64,000 bases of DNA from assembly GCA_016721465.1 (NCBI GenBank), contig JADKIA010000030.1, positions 496,001-560,000 on the forward strand, written 5' to 3'. The notes beneath the pieces are model-generated. The model was not told where the DNA came from and searched no databases. It saw nothing but the letters and a program-made list of their open reading frames with translations. Made by a program: the position numbers and the translations under genes. Source of the stretch: Ideonella sp. GTDB lineage: Bacteria > Pseudomonadota > Gammaproteobacteria > Burkholderiales > Burkholderiaceae_C. Positions 41,004 through 50,879 of this stretch are shown here, piece by piece (position 1 is the first letter of the stretch; every line of letters begins with the position of its first letter).

Positions 41004-42059
41004 ATGAGCTACCAGTTGACGATCGAGCCGCTCGGCCAGGTGCTGCAGGTCGAGGAGGGCCAAACCATCCTCGATGCCGCGCTGCGCGCCGGCATCTACC
41101 TGCCGCATGCCTGCTGCCACGGCTTGTGTGCGACCTGCAAAGTGGATGTGACCGATGGCGAGATCGACCATGGCGAGGTCAGCAACTTCGCGCTGATGGA
41201 CTACGAGCGCGACGAAGGCAAGTGCCTGGCCTGCTGCGCCACTTTGCAGTCGGACGCAGTGATTGAAGCCGAGATCGACGAGGAGCCCGACGCGCAGAAC
41301 CTGCCGGTGCTCGACTACGCCGGCACGGTGTCTTGCGTGGAGAGCCTAACGCCGACGATCAAGGGCGTGTGGATCGCGCTGGACAGCCCGATCACCTTCC
41401 AGGCCGGCCAGTATGTCAACCTGCGCATCCCTGGAGAGAGCGCCCCGCGCGCATTCTCGATCGCCAGTGCACCGCAAGACGGTGGCCGCATCGAACTCAA
41501 CATCCGCCAAGTGCCCGGCGGCAAGGCCACGACCTGGGTCCACCAGGGTCTGCGCGCCGGGGAGCGTGTGTCGCTTTCGGGCCCGTATGGGCGCTTCTTC
41601 GTGCGCAAGTCGGCCCAGCTGCCCTTGTTGTTCCTGGCCGGAGGCTCAGGCCTTTCGAGCCCGCGCTCGATGATCCTGGATCTGTTGGCCGAGGGCTGCG
41701 CGCTGCCGATCACACTGGTCAACGGTGCTCGTTGCCAGGACGAGCTTTACCACCACGCCGACTTCGAGGCACTGGCCGAACGCCATCCCAATTTCGCGTA
41801 CGTGCCGGCCCTGTCGAGCGAACCCGATGGCAGCGGATGGACCGGCGCACGCGGCTTCGTGCACGATGTGGCGAAGGCCCATTTCGCCAACGATTTCCGC
41901 GGCCGCAAGGCCTACCTGTGCGGGCCGCCGCTGATGATCGACGCCTGCATCAGCACGCTGATGCAGGGGCGGCTGTTCGAGCGTGACATCTACACCGAGA
42001 AATTCATCTCGGCAGCTGATGCGCAGCAGGTCAGGAGCCCGCTGTTCAAGAAGATCTGA
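41004..42059 (+). CDS. dmpP: Phenol hydroxylase reductase (P5)
   Basis: The 351-residue reductase has an N-terminal plant-type [2Fe-2S] domain with Cys37, Cys42 and Cys45 (CCHGLCATC) and the fourth cysteine in KCLACC. An FAD-binding domain (RAFSIAS) and an NAD-binding domain (GGSGLSSP, LCGPP) follow. It passes electrons from NADH through FAD and the cluster to the diiron centre of DmpN. The next gene starts 1 base after its stop. Confidence 0.95.
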   Translation: MSYQLTIEPLGQVLQVEEGQTILDAALRAGIYLPHACCHGLCATCKVDVTDGEIDHGEVSNFALMDYERDEGKCLACCATLQSDAVIEAEIDEEPDAQNLPVLDYAGTVSCVESLTPTIKGVWIALDSPITFQAGQYVNLRIPGESAPRAFSIASAPQDGGRIELNIRQVPGGKATTWVHQGLRAGERVSLSGPYGRFFVRKSAQLPLLFLAGGSGLSSPRSMILDLLAEGCALPITLVNGARCQDELYHHADFEALAERHPNFAYVPALSSEPDGSGWTGARGFVHDVAKAHFANDFRGRKAYLCGPPLMIDACISTLMQGRLFERDIYTEKFISAADAQQVRSPLFKKI

Positions 42060-42060
42060 C

Positions 42061-42408
42061 ATGGCGACTGCTCACACGATCACCATCGCCGACGACGGCC
42101 AGACCTATCGCTGTTCCGAGCAGCGCTCGCTGCTCGAAGGCATGGAGCAGCTCGGTCGCAAGGGCATCCCGGTGGGCTGCCGAAACGGTGGTTGTGGTGT
42201 GTGCAAGGTGGAGATTCTCAGCGGTTGCTACAGCTCGCGCGTCATGAGCCGCGAGCATGTCAGTGAAGAGGACGAGGCGCTGGGCCGGGTGCTGGCCTGC
42301 CGCGTCAAGCCGACCAGCGACATCCGTCTGGCGGTGATCGGAAAGATGAAGAGGAGCGTCTGCCGTACGGTTGAGTCGGCGGACGCCAACAGTTCCCACT
42401 CAACCTGA
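42061..42408 (+). CDS. dmpQ: Chloroplast-type ferredoxin (DmpQ/XylT)
   Basis: The 115-residue [2Fe-2S] ferredoxin has the ligand pattern GCRNGGCGVCKVEI plus a fourth cysteine in VLACRV. DmpQ/XylT proteins reactivate catechol 2,3-dioxygenase by reducing iron that was oxidised during turnover with substituted catechols. Its place directly before dmpB fits this role. The start ATG at 42061 follows dmpP immediately; the longer upstream frame is a shadow within dmpP. Confidence 0.92.
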   Translation: MATAHTITIADDGQTYRCSEQRSLLEGMEQLGRKGIPVGCRNGGCGVCKVEILSGCYSSRVMSREHVSEEDEALGRVLACRVKPTSDIRLAVIGKMKRSVCRTVESADANSSHST

Positions 42409-42424
42409 AAACTGGAGACGCGAC

Positions 42425-43351
42425 ATGGCAATGACAGGTGTATTGCGACCGGGACACGCAGTGGTACGTGTGCTCGATCTGGACGAATCGGTGAAGTTCT
42501 ACACCAACGTGATGGGACTCAAGGAAACCGGACGCGACAAGGGCGGCCGCGTGTACTTCAAGTGCCAGGACGAACGCGACCACAACAGCTTCATCATTCG
42601 CAAGGCCGACCGTGCCGGCCTGGACTGCTTTGGCTTCAAGGTGCTGAACAAGGCCACGCTGGCCACGCTGGAAGGCCGCTTGCGCGAGTACGGTGTGGCC
42701 ACTGAACGCGTGCCTGCCGGCGAAATGCTGGAAACGGGAGAGCGCGTGCGCTTCCAACTGCCCACAGGCCACACCATCGAGCGGTTTGCCGACAAGACCG
42801 ATGTGGGCAATGGCCTGGGCTACACCAACCCCGAAGCCATGATGCCCGAGTTCAAAGGCATCAACCCGGTGCGCATGGACCATTGTCTGATCTACGGTGG
42901 CGACATTGATGGCAACCGCAAGCTGTTCGAGGAAGTGCTCGACTTCACACTGGTCGAACGCATCAAGCTGGAAGACGGCACCACCGACCTGGCCACCTGG
43001 TTGACCTGCTCCGCCAAGGCGCATGACATCGCCATGGTGCGTCACGCCGAAGATGGCAAGCTGCACCATGTGTCCTTCCTGCTCGACACCTGGGAGCAGG
43101 TGCTGCGCGCGGCCGACATCATGTCGATCAACCGCGTCTCCATCGACATGGGCCCCACCCGCCACGGCGTGACGCGTGGCACCACGATCTACTTCTTCGA
43201 CCCGTCCGGCAACCGCATGGAAACCTTCTGCGGCGGCTACGATTTCTACCCGGACATGCACCCCACCACCTGGACCTGGGACGAGGTGGGTGCCGCGGTC
43301 TTCTACCACGACCGCAAACTGAACCCGGCCTTCCTCACGGTGGTGACTTGA
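42425..43351 (+). CDS. dmpB: Catechol 2,3-dioxygenase
   Basis: The 308-residue type I extradiol dioxygenase matches XylE/DmpB. Iron ligands lie in VRMDHCLIY, KLHHVSFL and RMETFCGGYDF, and the N-terminus RPGHAVVRVLDLDESVKFY is typical. It opens catechol to 2-hydroxymuconic semialdehyde. The start is the ATG at 42425 after GGAGACG, 16 bases past dmpQ. It is only distantly related to the two BphC-type dioxygenases of the left island, which serve a different pathway. Confidence 0.96.
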   Translation: MAMTGVLRPGHAVVRVLDLDESVKFYTNVMGLKETGRDKGGRVYFKCQDERDHNSFIIRKADRAGLDCFGFKVLNKATLATLEGRLREYGVATERVPAGEMLETGERVRFQLPTGHTIERFADKTDVGNGLGYTNPEAMMPEFKGINPVRMDHCLIYGGDIDGNRKLFEEVLDFTLVERIKLEDGTTDLATWLTCSAKAHDIAMVRHAEDGKLHHVSFLLDTWEQVLRAADIMSINRVSIDMGPTRHGVTRGTTIYFFDPSGNRMETFCGGYDFYPDMHPTTWTWDEVGAAVFYHDRKLNPAFLTVVT

Positions 43352-43360
43352 CCCACCCCC

Positions 43361-43395
43361 GAGGCGGCCATCCGGCCGCCTCCCCCTCAAGGGGG
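43361..43395. repeat. Double GC-rich hairpin, Burkholderiales-type intergenic repeat
   Basis: GAGGCGGCC-ATCC-GGCCGCCTC (43361-43382) and CCCCC-TCAA-GGGGG (43382-43395) are two adjacent perfect hairpins, starting 9 bases after the dmpB stop. A related pair of hairpins lies at 58851-58887 within the tmo operon. Such CCCCCTCAAGGGGG elements are common in Comamonadaceae genomes. Here it may lower read-through or protect the upstream message. Confidence 0.65.
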
Positions 43396-43466
43396 CGCCG
43401 CGAGCGGCCTGGCAGAGCCAGTTCCGCCGCAGCCGCTTGACGGGTTGTGCCGCTTCATTCGCTTCC

Positions 43467-43895
43467 ATGTCTTCACACAGCATCACACAACACCAGATCA
43501 CCGCCGAGGCAGCCAGCGCCGCCTGTTGTGCGGCGCTGGCCCATGCCGAGGCGCAGGGCTTGCGCATCAACGTCGCGGTCACCGATGCCTCGGGCACGTT
43601 GATGGCGTTCTTGCGCATGCCCGGCGCCTTCCTGCATTCCATCGACATCGCCATCGACAAGGCCTACACGGCGTCCAGCTTCGGCTTCCCAACCTCGCAG
43701 TGGGCGGGTGCCGTGGCTGGCGACGAGTTGCTGCGCATCGGCCTGAACCAGCGCCCGCGGCTGGTGATGTTTGGCGGAGGCCTGCCCATCATCGAAGCCG
43801 GCGTGCGTATTGGCGGCATCGGCGTCTCGGGCGGCTCGGCCGACGAGGACGAGGACTGCGCACGCGCCGGCCTGGCCGCCTTGAACCTGAATTGA
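43467..43895 (+). CDS. HbpS/GlcG-family (DUF336) protein
   Basis: The ATG at 43467 gives a 142-residue protein; the frame upstream is not supported. ITAEAASAACCAALAHAEAQ, VAVTDASGTLMAFLRMPGAF and GGLPIIEAGVRIGGIGVSGG are hallmarks of the HbpS/GlcG family, some members of which bind haem or degraded haem. Genes of this family often lie between dmpB and dmpC in meta-cleavage operons of Burkholderiales. The role there is unproven; a sensing or protective function for the oxygen-sensitive dioxygenase is possible. It follows the double hairpin. Confidence 0.88.
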   Translation: MSSHSITQHQITAEAASAACCAALAHAEAQGLRINVAVTDASGTLMAFLRMPGAFLHSIDIAIDKAYTASSFGFPTSQWAGAVAGDELLRIGLNQRPRLVMFGGGLPIIEAGVRIGGIGVSGGSADEDEDCARAGLAALNLN

Positions 43896-43917
43896 CGCGA
43901 CTCTCTGCGAGCACCCC

Positions 43918-45372
43918 ATGAAACAGTTCCTCAACTTCATCAATGGCGAGTTCGTCGCCACTGGCAAGACCTTCGACAAGCGCGCGCCGGCCACCAACAA
44001 GGTCATCGGCCAAGTGCACGAAGCCGGGCAGGCCGAGGTGGACGCCGCCGTGGCCGCAGGCCGCGCGGCGCTCAAGGGCGAGTGGGGCCGCATGAGCGTG
44101 GTCAAGCGTGCCGAACTGCTGCACGCCGTGGCCGACGAGATCATCCGCCGATTCGATGAGTTTCTCGCCGCCGAGCTGGCCGACACCGGCAAGCCAAAGG
44201 CGCTGGCCAGCCACATCGACATCCCGCGCGGCGCCGCCAACTTCAAGGTCTTTGCCGACATTGTCAAGAACGTGCCGACCGAGAGCTTCCAAATGGCCAC
44301 GCCCGACGGCGGCACGGCCATCAGCTACGCCATGCGCACGCCATTGGGCGTGTTGGGCGTGATCTGCCCGTGGAACCTGCCGCTGCTGTTGATGACCTGG
44401 AAGGTCGGCCCGGCACTGGCCTGCGGCAACACCGTCATCGTCAAGCCCAGCGAAGAAACCCCCGCCACCGCCACGCTGCTGGGCGAGGTGATGGACGCTG
44501 TGGGCATCCCCAAGGGGGTGTACCAAGTGCTGCACGGCTTTGGCCCCGGCTCGGCTGGCGAGTTCATCACCAGGCACCCCGGCGTCAACGGCATCACCTT
44601 CACCGGTGAAACGCGCACCGGCGAGGCCATCATGGCCGCGGCCGCCAAGGGCGTGCGGCCGGTGAGCTTCGAGCTGGGCGGCAAGAACGCCGGCATCGTG
44701 TTCGCTGATGCCGATTTCGACAAGGCCGTGGCCGGCATCACCCGCAGCGCCTTCGAGAACTGCGGCCAAGTCTGCCTGGGCACCGAACGCGTCTACGTGC
44801 AGCGGCCCATCTTTGACAAGTTCGTCGCCGCGCTCAAGGCCAAGGCCGAGGCGCTGGTGGTGGGCGGGCCCGATACCCCGGGCGTGGGCCTGGGTCCACT
44901 GATCTCGGCCGAGCACAAGGCCAAGGTGCTGTCCTACTACGCCAAGGCGAAGGAGGCCGGTGCCACCGTTGTCACCGGCGGCGGCGTGCCCGCGCTGAAT
45001 GGGGAATACACCAACGGTCACTTCGTGCAGCCCACCATCTGGACGGGCCTGCCCGAGAGCGCAGCCGTGATCCGCGAGGAGATCTTCGGCCCTTGCTGCC
45101 ACATTGCTCCGTTCGACACCGAGGAGGAGGCCATTGCGCTGGCCAACGCGACCGACTACGGCCTGGCCACCACGGTGTGGACACAGGATCTGGGCACCGC
45201 GCACCGCATGGCCGCTGCCATCGAGGTGGGCCTGTGCTGGATCAACAGCTGGTTCCTGCGCGACCTGCGCACCGCGTTCGGCGGCGCCAAGGCCTCGGGC
45301 ATCGGCCGCGAAGGCGGCGTGCATTCGCTCGAGTTCTACACCGAGCTGCGCAACGTGATGGTCAAACTCTGA
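43918..45372 (+). CDS. dmpC: 2-Hydroxymuconic semialdehyde dehydrogenase
   Basis: The 484-residue aldehyde dehydrogenase matches DmpC/XylG: FINGEFVATGKTFDKRAPA at the N-terminus, NAD-binding PWNLPLLLMTWKVGPALACGN, catalytic glutamate in FELGGKNAG and catalytic cysteine in ENCGQVCLG. It oxidises the ring-cleavage product to 4-oxalocrotonate in the NAD-dependent branch of the meta pathway. It is 22 bases downstream of the HbpS-like gene. Confidence 0.95.
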   Translation: MKQFLNFINGEFVATGKTFDKRAPATNKVIGQVHEAGQAEVDAAVAAGRAALKGEWGRMSVVKRAELLHAVADEIIRRFDEFLAAELADTGKPKALASHIDIPRGAANFKVFADIVKNVPTESFQMATPDGGTAISYAMRTPLGVLGVICPWNLPLLLMTWKVGPALACGNTVIVKPSEETPATATLLGEVMDAVGIPKGVYQVLHGFGPGSAGEFITRHPGVNGITFTGETRTGEAIMAAAAKGVRPVSFELGGKNAGIVFADADFDKAVAGITRSAFENCGQVCLGTERVYVQRPIFDKFVAALKAKAEALVVGGPDTPGVGLGPLISAEHKAKVLSYYAKAKEAGATVVTGGGVPALNGEYTNGHFVQPTIWTGLPESAAVIREEIFGPCCHIAPFDTEEEAIALANATDYGLATTVWTQDLGTAHRMAAAIEVGLCWINSWFLRDLRTAFGGAKASGIGREGGVHSLEFYTELRNVMVKL

Positions 45373-45383
45373 AGGCAATCCCG

Positions 45384-46166
45384 ATGAACCCCGACAAGAT
45401 CCAACGCTACGGCGACGAGCTCTACCAGGCACTGCTGAGTCGCGAAGCGGTTGCGCCGCTCACCGAGCGCGAGCCCGACATCACCATTGCCGACGCCTAC
45501 CAGATCCAGCTGCGCATGATCCAGCGCCGGCTGGAGGCCGGAGAAACCGTCATCGGCAAGAAGATCGGTGTCACCAGCAAGGTGGTGATGGACATGCTGG
45601 GAGTGAACCAGCCCGACTTCGGCCACCTGCTCTCGGGCATGGTGTTCAACGAGGGCGAGCCGGTCGACACCGGCAAGCTGATCGCGCCGAAGGCCGAGGC
45701 CGAAGTGGCCTTCATCCTGGCGCGTGATCTGAGCGGCCCGGGCGTGACAGCGGCCGACGTGCTGCGCGCCACCGACTGCGTGATGCCCTGCTTCGAGATC
45801 GTCGACTCGCGCATCCGCGACTGGAAGATCAAGATTGCCGACACCGTGGCCGACAACGCTTCCTGCGGCGTGCTGACACTCGGCGGCACGCGCCGCAGCC
45901 CGCGCGACCTGGACCTGGCGCTGGCCGGCATGGTGCTGGAGAAGAACGGCGAGATCGTCAGCACCTCGTGCGGCGCCTCCGTGCAGGGCTCGCCGGTGAA
46001 CGCCGTGGCCTGGCTGGCCAACACCTTGGGCGCGCTGGGCATCTCGCTCAAAGCCGGCGACATCATCCTCTCGGGTTCGCAATCGCCACTGGTCCCGGTC
46101 AAGGCCGGCGACAGCCTGCACGCCAGCGTGGGTGGATTGGGCAGCACTTCGGTGCGCTTCATCTGA
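45384..46166 (+). CDS. dmpE: 2-Oxopent-4-enoate hydratase
   Basis: The ATG at 45384 gives a 260-residue protein of the hydratase/decarboxylase family (MhpD/DmpE/XylJ). Typical segments are GKKIGVTSKVVMDMLGVNQPDFG, EAEVAFILARDL, EIVDSRIRDWKIKIADTVADN and SCGASVQGSPVNAVAWLANTLG. It adds water to 2-hydroxypenta-2,4-dienoate to give 4-hydroxy-2-oxovalerate. The paralogous decarboxylase DmpH follows directly; the two normally act as a complex. Confidence 0.93.
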   Translation: MNPDKIQRYGDELYQALLSREAVAPLTEREPDITIADAYQIQLRMIQRRLEAGETVIGKKIGVTSKVVMDMLGVNQPDFGHLLSGMVFNEGEPVDTGKLIAPKAEAEVAFILARDLSGPGVTAADVLRATDCVMPCFEIVDSRIRDWKIKIADTVADNASCGVLTLGGTRRSPRDLDLALAGMVLEKNGEIVSTSCGASVQGSPVNAVAWLANTLGALGISLKAGDIILSGSQSPLVPVKAGDSLHASVGGLGSTSVRFI

Positions 46167-46196
46167 GAACGACGAGAGCACCACGAGAACATCACC

Positions 46197-46985
46197 ATGG
46201 CACTGAACCGCACCGACATCGAGGCGCTGGCCGCCCACCTGGAAACCGCTGAGCTGGAAGCCCGCGACGTCACCAAGATCACCGACGACTACCCTGCGAT
46301 GGACTGGGCCGATGCCTACGACATCCAGGATGCCATCCGCCGCCGCAAGGAAGCGCGGGGCCACAAGACCGTCGGCCTGAAGGCCGGCTTGACCTCGTTT
46401 GCCAAGATGAAGCAGATGGGCGTCGAGACGCCGTGCTTCGGCTTCGTCAGCGACTACATGGCGCGCCCAGACGGGGGCGACATCGAGATGTCGCAGCTGA
46501 TCCACCCGAAGGTGGAGGCCGAGATCTGCATCGTCACCAAGGCGCCGCTGCGCGGCCCGGGCTGCCATGTGGGCGCCGTGCTGGCGGCCGTCGACTTCGT
46601 GCTGCCGGCGGTGGAAATCATCGACAGCCGCTACCGCGACTTCAAGTTCGACCTGAAGAGCGTCATCGCCGACAACACCTCGGCGGCGCGCTTCGTCATC
46701 GGCGGGCGCTCGCGCAACGTCGACGAACTCGACCTGCGCACGCTCGGCGTGGTGCTGGAGAAAAACGGCCAGATCGTCGCGATGGCGGCGGGTGCGGCCG
46801 TGCTGGGCCACCCTGCGGCGGCGGTGGCGATGATGGCCAATCACCTGGGCACGCGCGGCCAGGAGATCCCGGCCGGCAGCTTCATCATGACCGGCGGTGT
46901 GACCGAGGCGATCGCGGTGAAGGCCGGCGACAACGTCCTGGTGCGCTTCCAGGATCTGGGCTCGGTCTCGATGCGCTTCGTCTGA
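46197..46985 (+). CDS. dmpH: 4-Oxalocrotonate decarboxylase
   Basis: The 262-residue protein is related to DmpE but shows decarboxylase-type features (KAGLTSFAKMKQMGVETPCFG, EAEICIVTKAPLRGPG, IIDSRYRDFKFDLKSVIADN). It removes CO2 from the keto form of 4-oxalocrotonate, yielding 2-hydroxypentadienoate that passes to DmpE. In the Pseudomonas dmp operon dmpH lies near the end; here it directly follows dmpE, as in several Burkholderiales clusters. Confidence 0.92.
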   Translation: MALNRTDIEALAAHLETAELEARDVTKITDDYPAMDWADAYDIQDAIRRRKEARGHKTVGLKAGLTSFAKMKQMGVETPCFGFVSDYMARPDGGDIEMSQLIHPKVEAEICIVTKAPLRGPGCHVGAVLAAVDFVLPAVEIIDSRYRDFKFDLKSVIADNTSAARFVIGGRSRNVDELDLRTLGVVLEKNGQIVAMAAGAAVLGHPAAAVAMMANHLGTRGQEIPAGSFIMTGGVTEAIAVKAGDNVLVRFQDLGSVSMRFV

Positions 46986-46992
46986 GCCGGCC

Positions 46993-47826
46993 ATGGCATC
47001 GCCGCAAATCGCCCGGCGCGTGCGCACGGGTCGCTTCGAGACCCATGTGCACGACATCGGCCAGGGGGCGCCCGTGCTGCTGCTGCACGGCTCCGGCCCC
47101 GGTGTGAGCGCCTGGGCGAATTGGCGGCTGGTGATGCCCGAGCTTGCCAAGACAAGGCGCGTCGTGGCACCCGACATGGTCGGCTTCGGTGACACCGACC
47201 GGCCGACGGGTCAGGCCTACAGCATGGACAGCTGGGTGCAGCAGGCGCTCGATCTGATGGACGCGCTGGACCTGCCGCAGGTCGATCTGGTCGGCAATTC
47301 CTTTGGCGGCGCACTGGCGCTGGCGCTGGCGATCCGAGCACCGTGGCGCGTGCGCCGGCTGGTGTTGATGGGCAGCGTGGGGGTGCCGTTTGCGATCACG
47401 CCGGGGCTGGAGGCGGTCTGGGGCTATGAGCCCTCGCTCGAGGCGATGAAGGGCCTGCTCGACCTGTTCGCCTACAGCCGCGCGCTGGTCACCGACGAGC
47501 TGGCCCAGCTGCGCTACGAGGCCAGCGTCCAACCCGGCTTCCAGGAATCCTTCCGTGCCATGTTCCCGGCGCCGCGCCAGGCTTGGGTGGACGCGATGAC
47601 CAGCCGCGAAGCCGACATCCGCGCCCTGCCGCACGAGACGCTGGTGATCCACGGCCGAGAGGATCGGGTGATTCCCCTGTCCAACTCGCTCACGCTGGCG
47701 CAGTGGATTCCGAACAGCCAGCTGCACGTGTTCGGCCACTGCGGTCATTGGACGCAGATCGAGCACGCCGGGCGTTTTGCACGGCAAGTGAGCGACTTTC
47801 TCGCCGAAGCCGACACCGCAGCATGA
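46993..47826 (+). CDS. dmpD: 2-Hydroxymuconic semialdehyde hydrolase
   Basis: The 277-residue alpha/beta-hydrolase has [15 protein letters not shown] (residues 30-44), the elbow GNSFGG with Ser103, the acid in GREDRVIPL and the histidine in [10 protein letters not shown]. It hydrolyses ring-cleavage products, mainly the ketones from 3-methylcatechol, to 2-hydroxypentadienoate and an acid. This provides the hydrolytic branch beside DmpC-I-H. It starts 7 bases after dmpH. Confidence 0.93.
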   Translation: MASPQIARRVRTGRFETHVHDIGQGAPVLLLHGSGPGVSAWANWRLVMPELAKTRRVVAPDMVGFGDTDRPTGQAYSMDSWVQQALDLMDALDLPQVDLVGNSFGGALALALAIRAPWRVRRLVLMGSVGVPFAITPGLEAVWGYEPSLEAMKGLLDLFAYSRALVTDELAQLRYEASVQPGFQESFRAMFPAPRQAWVDAMTSREADIRALPHETLVIHGREDRVIPLSNSLTLAQWIPNSQLHVFGHCGHWTQIEHAGRFARQVSDFLAEADTAA

Positions 47827-47861
47827 CCGCATCCGCAGCATCTTTCCGCAAGGACATCCCC

Positions 47862-48776
47862 ATGAAGAAAATCAAATGCGCCCTGATTGGCCCGGGCAAC
47901 ATCGGTACCGACCTGCTGGCCAAGCTGCAGCGCAGCGCCGTGCTGGAGCCGGTGTGGATGGTGGGCATCGACCCCGAGTCCGATGGCCTGAAGCGCGCCC
48001 GAGAGATGGGCATCAAGACCACCGCCGAAGGCGTGGACGGCCTGGTGCCGCACATGCTGGCCGACGGCGTGCAGATCGTCTTCGACGCCACCAGCGCCTA
48101 TGTGCACGCCGAGAATTCGCGCAAGGTCAATGAACAGGGCGCGATGATGATTGACCTCACGCCCGCGGCCATCGGTCCCTATTGCGTGCCGCCGGTGAAC
48201 CTCAAGCAGCATGTGGGCCGGCGCGAGATGAACGTCAACATGGTCACCTGCGGCGGCCAGGCCACGATCCCCATGGTCGCGGCCGTGAGTCGGGTGCAGC
48301 CCGTGGCCTATGGCGAAATCGTGGCCACGGTGTCCAGCCGCTCGGTGGGCCCGGGCACGCGCAAGAACATCGACGAATTCACCCGCACCACGGCCGGCGC
48401 GGTCGAGCGCGTGGGCGGCGCCAAGAAGGGCAAGGCCATCATCATCATCAACCCGGCCGAGCCGCCGCTGATCATGCGCGACACGGTGCACTGCCTCACC
48501 GAAGACCTGCCCGACCAGGCCGCGATCACGCAGTCCATCCACGACATGATCAAGGAAGTGCAGAAGTACGTGCCGGGCTACAAGCTGGTCAACGGCCCGG
48601 TGTTCGACGGCAACCGCGTCTCGGTCTACCTGGAAGTCGAAGGCCTGGGCGACTACCTGCCCAAGTACGCCGGCAACCTGGACATCATGACCGCCGCCGC
48701 CGCCCGCACCGCCGAGATGTTTGCCGAAGAGATCCTGGCTGGCAAGCTGGTCCTTGAACCCACCGTTGCCGCCTGA
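47862..48776 (+). CDS. dmpF: Acetaldehyde dehydrogenase (acylating)
   Basis: The ATG at 47862 ([19 protein letters not shown]) gives 304 residues and the family's N-terminal Rossmann motif; an in-frame ATG at 47823 that overlaps the dmpD stop would add 13 atypical residues. [20 protein letters not shown] holds the catalytic cysteine, and [12 protein letters not shown] is conserved. It turns acetaldehyde, channelled from the DmpG aldolase, into acetyl-CoA with NAD and CoA. Confidence 0.94.
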   Translation: MKKIKCALIGPGNIGTDLLAKLQRSAVLEPVWMVGIDPESDGLKRAREMGIKTTAEGVDGLVPHMLADGVQIVFDATSAYVHAENSRKVNEQGAMMIDLTPAAIGPYCVPPVNLKQHVGRREMNVNMVTCGGQATIPMVAAVSRVQPVAYGEIVATVSSRSVGPGTRKNIDEFTRTTAGAVERVGGAKKGKAIIIINPAEPPLIMRDTVHCLTEDLPDQAAITQSIHDMIKEVQKYVPGYKLVNGPVFDGNRVSVYLEVEGLGDYLPKYAGNLDIMTAAAARTAEMFAEEILAGKLVLEPTVAA

Positions 48777-48789
48777 AGGAGTGAGCCCC

Positions 48790-49836
48790 ATGACGAACAA
48801 AAGCAAACTCGACGGCCGCAAGATCACCGTCCACGACATGACGCTGCGCGACGGCATGCACCCCAAGCGCCACTTGATGACGCTGGACCAGATGACCAGC
48901 ATCGCCAAGGGCCTGGACGCCGCCGGCGTGCCCTTGATCGAGGTCACCCACGGCGATGGCCTGGGCGGCAGCAGCGTGAACTACGGCTTTCCGGCCCACA
49001 CCGACGAGGAGTACCTGGGCGCGGTGATCCCGCTGATGCAGCAGGCCAAGGTGTCTGCACTGTTGATCCCCGGCATCGGCACGGTCGACCACCTCAAGAT
49101 GGCGCATGGGCTGGGCGTGCACACGATCCGCGTGGCCACCCATTGCACCGAGGCGGACGTGAGCGAGCAGCACATCAGCCTGGCCCGCAAGATGGACATG
49201 GACACGGTCGGCTTCCTGATGATGGCGCACATGAACACGCCCGCGGGCCTGGTCAAGCAGGCCAAGCTGATGGAGAGTTATGGCGCCAACTGCATCTACG
49301 TCACCGACTCGGCCGGCCACATGCTGCCCGACGACGTGAAGGCGCGCCTGGGCGCGGTGCGTGAGGCCTTGAAGCCCGAAACCGAGCTCGGTTTCCACGG
49401 CCACCACAACCTGGCAATGGGTGTGGCCAACTCGATCGCCGCGGTCGAAGTCGGCGCCAACCGCATCGATGCGGCCTCCGCCGGCCTGGGCGCCGGCGCG
49501 GGCAACACGCCGATGGAAGTGCTGGTGGCCGTGTGCGACCGCATGGGGATTGCAACCGGCGTCGACGTCTGGAAGATCCAGGACGTGGCCGAAGACCTGG
49601 TCCTGCCGATCATGGACTTCCCGATCCGCATCGACCGCGATGCCTTGACGCTGGGCTATGCCGGCGTGTACGGCAGCTTCCTGCTGTTCGCCAAGCGCGC
49701 CGGCGCGAAGTACGGCGTGCCCTCGCGCGACCTGCTGGTCGAACTCGGCCGGCGCGGCATGGTCGGCGGCCAGGAAGACATGATCGAGGACACCGCCTTG
49801 ACGATGGCGCGCGAGCGTGGATTGACGCACGCTTGA
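48790..49836 (+). CDS. dmpG: 4-Hydroxy-2-oxovalerate aldolase
   Basis: The ATG at 48790 gives a 348-residue DRE-TIM metallolyase. [15 protein letters not shown] carries the metal-binding aspartate and catalytic residues, and [15 protein letters not shown] carries the histidine metal ligands. It splits 4-hydroxy-2-oxovalerate into pyruvate and acetaldehyde and forms a channelling complex with DmpF. GAAGGAG precedes the start. Confidence 0.95.
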   Translation: MTNKSKLDGRKITVHDMTLRDGMHPKRHLMTLDQMTSIAKGLDAAGVPLIEVTHGDGLGGSSVNYGFPAHTDEEYLGAVIPLMQQAKVSALLIPGIGTVDHLKMAHGLGVHTIRVATHCTEADVSEQHISLARKMDMDTVGFLMMAHMNTPAGLVKQAKLMESYGANCIYVTDSAGHMLPDDVKARLGAVREALKPETELGFHGHHNLAMGVANSIAAVEVGANRIDAASAGLGAGAGNTPMEVLVAVCDRMGIATGVDVWKIQDVAEDLVLPIMDFPIRIDRDALTLGYAGVYGSFLLFAKRAGAKYGVPSRDLLVELGRRGMVGGQEDMIEDTALTMARERGLTHA

Positions 49837-49852
49837 TCCGGTGGCGAACAAG

Positions 49853-50863
49853 ATGAAGCAAACACCAAAATCCCGCCGCAGCACCCTGTGCCAGATCCTG
49901 AACCTGACCGCTGCCGCTGCGCTGGGCTGGACGACCATGGGCAGCGCCCTGGCGGCCGATGCCTACCCGAACAAGCCCATCAAGATCATCGTGCCTTTCG
50001 CGCCTGGGGGACCGACCGACATCATGGGTCGGGTGGTGGCCAAGATCCTTGGCGATGCCCTCAAGCAGACGGTATTCGTCGAGAACAAGGCCGGTGCCGG
50101 GGGCAATCTGGGCACCGATGCGGTGGCCAAGTCTGCCCCCGACGGCTACACCCTGGGCATCGGTGCGATCAGCAGCTTGGCCATCTCGCCGGGGCTGTAT
50201 CCCAAACTGGCGTACGACGTTCACAAGGACATCGCGCCGATCACCCTGGTGGGCATCGCCAAGGGCGCAATCGTCGCGCACCCCTCGGCACCCTTCAACG
50301 ACCTCAAGGGCCTCATCGCCTATGCCAAGGCGAATCCGGGCAAGCTCAACTACGCCAGCTCCGGCATCGGCACCTCCAACCATCTGGCCAGCGAATACCT
50401 GCAGTCCTTGGCAGGCATCGAGCTGCAGCATGTGCCCTACAAAGGAACGGCTGCGGTGATCCAGGACCTGCTGGCCGGCAACGTGCTGCTCAGTTTCGAG
50501 AGCTCGCTGAGCTCGGCTGCGCCGCACGTGCACTCGGGCAAGATCAAGGCGATCGCCTTGACCTCCGGCACACGCTCCAAGCTGCTGCCCGGCGTGCCGA
50601 CGGTCGCCGAGCAGGGTTTCGCCGGGTTCGATGTGCCCAGCTGGTTCGGCCTGATCGCACCGGCCGGGACACCCAAAGACGTGATTGCGCTGCTCAATCG
50701 CGTCGCCACCGAGGGCCTGAAATCGCCGGAGGTTGCCGAACGCTTTGCCCAGATCGGCGCCGAGCCGGCACCCACCACGCCAGAGAAGTTCGACCTCTAC
50801 ATCCGCGAGGAAACGCATCGCTGGAGCCAGGTGATCAAGCGCGCCAACATCAAGCCCGAATGA
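49853..50863 (+). CDS. Bug/TctC-family periplasmic substrate-binding protein
   Basis: The 336-residue protein (GTG at 49841 would add 4 residues) has a signal peptide ending near GSALAADA. The Bug-family signatures are YPNKPIKIIVPFAPGGPTD, VENKAGAGGNLG and APDGYTLGIG. Bug proteins bind carboxylates or aromatic acids in the periplasm and are very abundant in Burkholderiales. No TctA/TctB membrane partners are nearby, so it may work with a distant transporter or as a sensor partner. It is inserted between dmpG and dmpI, breaking the usual dmp order. Confidence 0.9.
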   Translation: MKQTPKSRRSTLCQILNLTAAAALGWTTMGSALAADAYPNKPIKIIVPFAPGGPTDIMGRVVAKILGDALKQTVFVENKAGAGGNLGTDAVAKSAPDGYTLGIGAISSLAISPGLYPKLAYDVHKDIAPITLVGIAKGAIVAHPSAPFNDLKGLIAYAKANPGKLNYASSGIGTSNHLASEYLQSLAGIELQHVPYKGTAAVIQDLLAGNVLLSFESSLSSAAPHVHSGKIKAIALTSGTRSKLLPGVPTVAEQGFAGFDVPSWFGLIAPAGTPKDVIALLNRVATEGLKSPEVAERFAQIGAEPAPTTPEKFDLYIREETHRWSQVIKRANIKPE

Positions 50864-50879
50864 GGGCAAGGAGCCGACC

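Noticed and set aside
43361..43395. Hairpins after dmpB as a CRISPR or classical intrinsic terminator
   Set aside because: There is no spacer-repeat array and no T-run; the element matches a dispersed GC-rich repeat type.
45336..47195. Minus-strand frame of 619 codons opposite dmpE and dmpH
   Set aside because: Shadow of two well-matched hydratase/decarboxylase genes.
47823..47861. Alternative dmpF start overlapping the dmpD stop (ATGA)
   Set aside because: It adds [13 protein letters not shown], which is not part of the acetaldehyde dehydrogenase N-terminus; the ATG at 47862 aligns with the Rossmann strand.
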